From Gammaproteobacteria bacterium (GTDB taxonomy: Bacteria > Pseudomonadota > Gammaproteobacteria > Steroidobacterales > Steroidobacteraceae): a DNA stretch of 57,785 nt. The stretch lies in the NCBI GenBank assembly GCA_025355645.1, contig JANXZG010000079.1, forward strand, positions 1 through 57,785, given 5' to 3'. The position numbers and the translations under genes are program-made. Under the pieces are notes generated by a model. That model was not told the origin of the DNA. It searched no databases and worked only from the letters and a program-made list of their open reading frames with translations. Positions 53,088-57,785 of this stretch are shown here, one piece after another (positions within the stretch are counted from its first letter, which is position 1; each line of letters opens with the position of its first letter).

Positions 53088-55376
53088 TTAGTCCCATGAG
53101 GTTCGGTTCCGGTTCCCTCCAGACTTCGCATCCGCAATTGCTTCGCTGAGGCAACGCTCCAGCGCGCGCACCGGCGCCTTGTCCCCGAATAGTAAATCGC
53201 GCCGGCTTCCGATATGCCGCATGAAGCGCTCGCGCGCCTGCGCATCGCTCGCGAAGCGCACGGCTTTCGCAATGAACTCCTCGTCCGTGTCCGCGACAAG
53301 TTCCGGTAGATCGAGTCGCCGCATGATCGCGCTGGCGAGCCGGGCGCGCATAAATTTACCTTCGTGGGCGAGCACCGGCAGGCCGCATTCGATCGCCTGC
53401 AGCGCGGTATTAAACCCCGAGAATCCCAACGTATCGAGCATCAGGGCGGAACGTTTCATCAGCGCATAAAATTTCGGCCGGCTCAATGTCGGGATCACGC
53501 ATACATGCGCTTCGAAGTCGACTCCTTCGCGCTCGAACGCATCGCGCAACCGACTTTCTAGGAGCGTGTCCATCGTCTGGCTGCGGCTGCGAAAAAACAC
53601 CAGCCAGCCGCCACCGCCCGTGTGCAGGCCGCGCGCAATCCTTGCCCACACCTGGTCGTCCAGTGCCGAATACTTGAACGGCGCGCCGGGGCACAGCAGC
53701 AGCGGCTCGTCCGCTGGAAGTCCGAGTTCATGCAGGTCAAGAGCGGGGATCTGCGGATTCAGCGGATCAACGTGGACTCCGAATCCTGGCAGGAGCACGA
53801 GCCGCTCGCGGTAATTTGCCTCGGCACCCGGCGGCTCGAGCTCCTCCGCAGACAGATAAAGATCCATGGTCGGCAGCCCGGTCGTCTCCGGATGGCCCCA
53901 GGATGCTGCCTGAACCGGCGCAAGGCGCAGCGATGCCAGCTGCGTCGTCAGCGCATCCATGCCGATTTCCGGGTAGACCAGCACATCGAGGTCCGCAGCG
54001 CGGATTGCCGCGATCCAGGTATGCAGGCTGTTGGGCTGGTCGATGAATGCCGTCGCCTGGGTCCGCGCGAGCTCCGTGGCCTCATCGCTGGTGCGATCCA
54101 GCTGGAACAAGTGCGTTTCGAACTTTGCCTTGTCCAGGTTCATGACCCAGCCCTTCGTGATCGCATTCCAGACGGAGTGATCGCGGATGTGGGCCGAGAT
54201 GAAGCCGATTCGGGCCTTGCGATCGCGCGCCGCGGGCATTGCAGCAGCAACGAATTTTGGCTCCTGCATCGATGCCATCCAGTCGGTGCATATGCTGCCG
54301 TATCGGCTCAGAAGCTCCTTGTTATTGAACGGCTGGTAGGCCAGAAAAAAGGGCTGGTTAGAGCCGACCGCGCAAAAAGCATCCGGACGGTGCGCTGTCT
54401 TGAACCAGGCTTGCAGCTCGCCGAGGGATTGGTTGAACGCGCTGCGCGATGGTTTAATATCGTCCGCTTTTTCGTAGATCGGTTGGCACCAGGCCATCGC
54501 CAGTGCCCAGCGGGCGCTTGCATTGTGGCCATCGAGTTCGATCGCCTGTGTCAGCGCCTGCCTCGCTTCAGAGCACAATCCGCTGCGCATGAGCGCATTG
54601 CCAAACGCGCACAAGGTCTGGGTCGAGGGATTGGGCAGCGCGACGGCTTCGCGAAAGGTCGCGAGCGCGGTGCCGAGCTGGCCTTTCTCCAGCTGTACCG
54701 TCGCAAGCACAGATCGCGCCGACGATGACTGCGGCAGCATGCCGGCCGCCTTGGTAGCGATCTTCAGCGCCGCATCGCTGTCGCCAATTCGGCTCAGCGC
54801 CGCAGCAAGGTTCGCCCATCCGTCCCCATTCGACGGCTCCGCGATCGTGCCTGCCTCGAATGCCCGGGCAGCCGCCGGCGCATCTCCCAGATCCAGCAGA
54901 CAGGCGCCGAGCAAATTGCAGACGGCGGTGGATTTGGGATTGATCGCAAACGCGCGGCGCAGCGGAGTTAGCGCGTCCTGTGATCGGCCCTGTTGCCTAA
55001 GCACTGCGCCAAGATTGGCCAAGGGAACCTCGCCAGCGGGTTGCAATTTGACGGTGCGCTCAAAATACTTGCGCGCCGCCTCGAGCTTGCCTCCCCGCAT
55101 GAATGCCGTGCCCAGGTTGCCGAGCGCCGCCGCGTGGTCCGGGCTGATCTTTAGCGCCGCGCTGATCAGATTCTCGGCCTGCTCATAGCGTTCTTCCTGC
55201 AGCGCAATCACGCCGAGCAGATGCATCGCATCGAAGTGGCGCGGCACTTGCACGAGGATCTGCTGGTACAACGCTGCCGCCTCTCCCAGGCGCCCGGCCT
55301 GGTGCAGGCCGACGGCCTGCGCAATCAATGGGTGCTCCGCGGGGCCTGCCGGCCGATGCGGCGGTCGGCCTCTCAT
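53088..55376 (-). CDS. TPR protein with O-GlcNAc-transferase-like glycosyltransferase domain
   Basis: 762 aa. Residues about 15-290 are tetratricopeptide repeats (for example LGVIALQEERYEQAENL, LGTAFMRGGKLEAARKYFERT). From about 385 a GT41-like catalytic region follows: ISAHIRDHSVWNAI contains the His that corresponds to the active-site base region of OGT, and LLLCPGAPFKYSALDD holds the Lys of the UDP-sugar site. HPETTGLPTMDLY and GFSGFNTALQAIECGLPV are conserved GT blocks. No signal or membrane segment. It probably glycosylates cytosolic or surface-targeted proteins; sugar and targets unknown. It is 3 bp downstream of the small basic gene. Confidence 0.88.
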   Translation of the reverse strand: MRGRPPHRPAGPAEHPLIAQAVGLHQAGRLGEAAALYQQILVQVPRHFDAMHLLGVIALQEERYEQAENLISAALKISPDHAAALGNLGTAFMRGGKLEAARKYFERTVKLQPAGEVPLANLGAVLRQQGRSQDALTPLRRAFAINPKSTAVCNLLGACLLDLGDAPAAARAFEAGTIAEPSNGDGWANLAAALSRIGDSDAALKIATKAAGMLPQSSSARSVLATVQLEKGQLGTALATFREAVALPNPSTQTLCAFGNALMRSGLCSEARQALTQAIELDGHNASARWALAMAWCQPIYEKADDIKPSRSAFNQSLGELQAWFKTAHRPDAFCAVGSNQPFFLAYQPFNNKELLSRYGSICTDWMASMQEPKFVAAAMPAARDRKARIGFISAHIRDHSVWNAITKGWVMNLDKAKFETHLFQLDRTSDEATELARTQATAFIDQPNSLHTWIAAIRAADLDVLVYPEIGMDALTTQLASLRLAPVQAASWGHPETTGLPTMDLYLSAEELEPPGAEANYRERLVLLPGFGVHVDPLNPQIPALDLHELGLPADEPLLLCPGAPFKYSALDDQVWARIARGLHTGGGGWLVFFRSRSQTMDTLLESRLRDAFEREGVDFEAHVCVIPTLSRPKFYALMKRSALMLDTLGFSGFNTALQAIECGLPVLAHEGKFMRARLASAIMRRLDLPELVADTDEEFIAKAVRFASDAQARERFMRHIGSRRDLLFGDKAPVRALERCLSEAIADAKSGGNRNRTSWD

Positions 55377-55379
55377 TGA

Positions 55380-55703
55380 CTAGCGCTTGGGCTGGTTCGC
55401 AGCCATCTGGAGCCGGGCGAGCAAATCGTAGGAGAACGATTTCACGAAGGACGGCGGATAACCGCTTGCTTTCATGCCTTCGCGGACTCGCGCGGCGAGG
55501 CGCGCCTTCTTATAGATATTAAGGCTGGTCTGCTGGGTAAATTCAATTGTTCGCTTGGAAATCCGGTCATTCAGTTTGTCCGCCCTTCGGCCGACACTCT
55601 CCTTGTCCGGATCGAACCCCGGCGGCAGCAAGCGCTTGAGCTCCTCCACGATCCAGTCGGCGTATTTATCAACTTCGGCGGAATTGAAAAAGTTGCCAAA
55701 CAT
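55380..55703 (-). CDS. small basic protein of unknown function between two glycosyltransferase genes
   Basis: About 107 aa from the ATG at 55703 (AAAGG lies about 11 bases upstream); a TTG at 55712 would add three residues. The sequence is soluble and mostly helical in appearance, rich in Lys/Arg (DKESVGRRADKLNDRISKRT, KKARLAARVREGMKASG). No motif is recognised. The 3-bp gap to the downstream glycosyltransferase gene and the 68-bp gap to the upstream one imply a common transcript. It could be a partner or substrate of the glycosyltransferases; that is inference from position. Confidence 0.65.
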   Translation of the reverse strand: MFGNFFNSAEVDKYADWIVEELKRLLPPGFDPDKESVGRRADKLNDRISKRTIEFTQQTSLNIYKKARLAARVREGMKASGYPPSFVKSFSYDLLARLQMAANQPKR

Positions 55704-55771
55704 GTAATGCAAGCCTTTGAGTAGCCAACCTGTAGGGGATCGTAGCTGCCGCGCTTATCAGCGGCGCCAGT

Positions 55772-57784
55772 CTACAATGCCGCAGCCGAACGGGGAAGGA
55801 TATGATCGGGCGGCAATCCCCTGTAAAAGCGCTCGGCGATTTGCTCGTACGCCCGCTCCAAGTGCATCGTGAACGCGCGTGCATCGAATAGCGGCGCGGT
55901 TAGGCGCTTCGTCACCAGCTTCTCGCGCACCCGCGCAAGGTGTGCCGGTTCGCTCGCGAGGTTCACGGCCAGGTCTTCGAAGTGCTGTTGGCTGGTCGCA
56001 ATCAGTTCTGGCATTTCTAATGCCGTGAGCAAACTGGCCGCCACGCGCCCTGCAAAGGTCGTGCCGGGGCGGGTCAACACGGGAACACCAGCCCATAACG
56101 CATCGCTCGCAGTCGCACCGGCGTTATACGGCAATGTATCCAGAAACAGGTCCAGTGAGCGATAGCGCGCCATATATTCCGGCAAGGCCAGGCGCGCGCC
56201 AAATACGAGGCGGGCAGGATCGATGTCGCGGCAGACAGCCTCGCGGCGCAGGTTGCGCTCGGCCACCGCGTTATCGGCGGTCAGGAATAGCACACTGCCG
56301 CGCACGCGCCTGAGTATCCGCATCCAGCCCTCGAAGGTCGCTGGCGAGAGCTTGTAATTCGCATTGCAGCAGGCGAATACGAAGCCGTGCGGCGGCAATC
56401 CGATTTCTGCGGGACTGGCCGGCTGCGCGGCAAACTGTCGCTTGGCATGATTCGCCATATACACCGGCAGGTAGATGATCTTTTCGCTGTAATGGACGCG
56501 CTCGCCCGGCGGAATGATCGTCGCGTCGGCGATCAGGTAGTCCATGTATGGCGCGCCCGTTGTACCGAGGTACCCAATGTAGCCGAGCTGCAAGGGAGCG
56601 GCGCGCAGCGCGAATATGTTGGTGCGGCTATATTCGGTAAACCCGGTCAGGTCGACGGCGATATCAATGATGTGCGTGCGTGCGAGCGCGGCGACTTCCG
56701 CATCGGACTGGCCACGCACATCGATGAACTGGTCAAAGCCGCGCGCGAGGCGCGCCTGCACCGCTCCATCGACGGGTGGCCCAAAAGCGAACGCAATGAT
56801 CTCGAATCGGGAGCGATCGTGCAGTTCGAATAACTCCGCCAACAGCAGCGAAACCGGATGCAGCCGAAAATCCGCTGAGAAGTATCCAATGCGGATCTTT
56901 CCGGAGCGCGCGCGCGCCGGGATGGGTCCCAGCGTATTGTCTGGCGGGCATTGCTCGCGCACCCAGATCGCCGCCGCGCTATGCTGCAGCTCTGCCGAAT
57001 CGAGTAGGGCGAGCAGCGGGAACGGCGGGGATATCGGCGCAGCCTCGCGCAGTCCAGCTGACAATCGCGCAATATCGGCATCGATCCCGCTCCAATCGCA
57101 GATATGCATCATCGCATAGCGGCGCAGCCCGGGCAGGAACCGCAGATCCCCCCGCAGCGCCAGGGCCCGATCGTAGCTGGCAACGGCCTCCTCATAACGC
57201 TTGAGCTCGTGAAAGGCAGTGGCGCGGCCCTGACAGGCCTGCGCATAGGCGGGATTAATATCGATTGCGCAACCATAGGCCGCGATGGCTTCCTCCCATT
57301 GCTGCAATTCGCTGCAGGCGACGGCCATCAAATACCAGGTGTGATCAGTCGCAAATGCCGGGTTCAGAGCCAGGGCATTTTGCAAACCGCCCAGCGAATC
57401 CTGCCAGCGCTTGAGTTCCTGCAGCAAGACGCCACGGTTAAAAATTGCCTCAGCGTAATCCGGCCGCAGGGCGATGGCGCTATCGTAGCTGGCGAGCGCC
57501 GCATCGAGCTGCGCCAGTTGCCTCTGCACGCCGGCGCGGTTGTAGTGCCCCAGTGCATCGCCAGGATCTAGCGTAACCGCCCGATCGTAACTTTCCAGGG
57601 CTGCGGTGAGCCGGTGCAGCAGCGCGAGCGTCACGCCTCGATTGCAAAAGGCTTTCGCAAATTTTGGATCCGCCGTCACGGCCTGATCGTACGCAGCGAG
57701 CGCTGCCTCGAGCTGGCCAAGCGCCCGCAGCTCGTTGGCGCGTCGGTAATACTCCCGGGCGTTCGTTCCGGCGTTGATATTCAC
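55772..57784 (-). CDS. TPR protein with O-GlcNAc-transferase-like domain (reaches window edge)
   Basis: At least 670 aa; the GTG at 57784 could be the true start but lies one base from the window end, so the upstream region cannot be checked and the gene may be partial. Residues about 8-225 are TPRs (GQLEAALAAYDQAV, AIALRPDYAEAIFNRG). The GT41 region begins near 285: IGYFSADFRLHPVS carries the OGT-type His, ACCNANYKLSP the UDP-site Lys, and LPYNAGATASDALWAGVPVLT is the canonical late motif, which matches SPINDLY/OGT proteins better than its neighbour. Expected to transfer a sugar to Ser/Thr of unknown target proteins. Confidence 0.88.
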   Translation of the reverse strand: MNINAGTNAREYYRRANELRALGQLEAALAAYDQAVTADPKFAKAFCNRGVTLALLHRLTAALESYDRAVTLDPGDALGHYNRAGVQRQLAQLDAALASYDSAIALRPDYAEAIFNRGVLLQELKRWQDSLGGLQNALALNPAFATDHTWYLMAVACSELQQWEEAIAAYGCAIDINPAYAQACQGRATAFHELKRYEEAVASYDRALALRGDLRFLPGLRRYAMMHICDWSGIDADIARLSAGLREAAPISPPFPLLALLDSAELQHSAAAIWVREQCPPDNTLGPIPARARSGKIRIGYFSADFRLHPVSLLLAELFELHDRSRFEIIAFAFGPPVDGAVQARLARGFDQFIDVRGQSDAEVAALARTHIIDIAVDLTGFTEYSRTNIFALRAAPLQLGYIGYLGTTGAPYMDYLIADATIIPPGERVHYSEKIIYLPVYMANHAKRQFAAQPASPAEIGLPPHGFVFACCNANYKLSPATFEGWMRILRRVRGSVLFLTADNAVAERNLRREAVCRDIDPARLVFGARLALPEYMARYRSLDLFLDTLPYNAGATASDALWAGVPVLTRPGTTFAGRVAASLLTALEMPELIATSQQHFEDLAVNLASEPAHLARVREKLVTKRLTAPLFDARAFTMHLERAYEQIAERFYRGLPPDHILPRSAAAL

Positions 57785-57785
57785 A

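Noticed and set aside
53622..54728. Open frame antisense to the first OGT-like gene
   Set aside because: No motifs; the opposite strand carries TPR and glycosyltransferase signatures.
1..57785. CRISPR array, prophage or IS element
   Set aside because: No regularly spaced repeats, transposase, integrase or phage structural genes were recognised on either strand.

Overview
The window is a gene-dense chromosomal segment (high GC, nearly every gap under 250 bp) from a Gammaproteobacterium. The evidence is an E. coli/Pseudomonas-type housekeeping order (prmB-aroC-usg-fimV-truA-accD-folC-dedD-cvpA-purF), lpxH and psd of a Gram-negative envelope, an EpmA/EF-P pair, MiaE, RlmKL, and FimV/FimX proteins of type IV pilus polarity. 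Protein flavour suggests a lineage near Xanthomonadales/Nevskiales/Steroidobacter rather than an enteric; that placement is inference. No phage, insertion sequence, CRISPR array or rRNA was seen.

Layout. 1-264: three tRNA genes (Pro-Arg-His, read leftwards). 373-3136: cysS and gltX. 3175-4561 (+): a periplasmic cyclophilin and lpxH. 4519-18272 (-): a long co-directional run of miaE, a pseudo-receiver Ser/Thr kinase, purF, cvpA, a SPOR protein, folC, accD, truA, fimV, a Usg-1-type aspartate-semialdehyde dehydrogenase homologue without the catalytic cysteine, aroC and prmB. 18271-20704 (+): a SCO1/SenC protein, psd and epmA, translationally coupled; efp faces them. 21426-23486: a FimX-like protein with degenerate GGDEF and EAL domains. 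23495-27630 (-): parC and parE. 27727-32293: a small conserved-looking protein, a patatin/beta-barrel protein (type Vd autotransporter architecture) and a large lipoprotein of unknown function.

32402-50506 is largely a polyamine region: agmatine deiminase (aguA), a spermidine/putrescine ABC transporter (potFGHI-like, with a lipoprotein binding protein), gamma-glutamylputrescine synthetase (puuA), gamma-glutamyl-GABA hydrolase (puuD), gamma-glutamylputrescine oxidase (puuB), N-carbamoylputrescine amidase (aguB), a PuuR-type repressor and an omega-amino-acid aminotransferase. Together they could import polyamines or make putrescine from agmatine and degrade it by the glutamylated route; the aldehyde dehydrogenase step (PuuC) is not here. 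Three related AT-rich 15-mers, next to puuD, puuB and puuR, resemble the E. coli PuuR operator. icd, a Cys/Met PLP enzyme, rlmKL and a DnaQ-GIY-YIG nuclease are interspersed.

50514-52992 holds a cupin, a queuosine-precursor transporter and a GAF protein with a second, differently degenerated EAL domain. 53088-57784 ends the window with two TPR/O-GlcNAc-transferase-like glycosyltransferases flanking a small basic protein of unknown function; the outer one reaches the window edge. The most interesting parts are the paired glycosyltransferases with their small partner, the two inactive EAL proteins, the pseudo-receiver kinase and the polyamine regulon. Many starts are GTG or TTG, and several neighbours overlap by 4 bp or share palindromic start or stop sequences.
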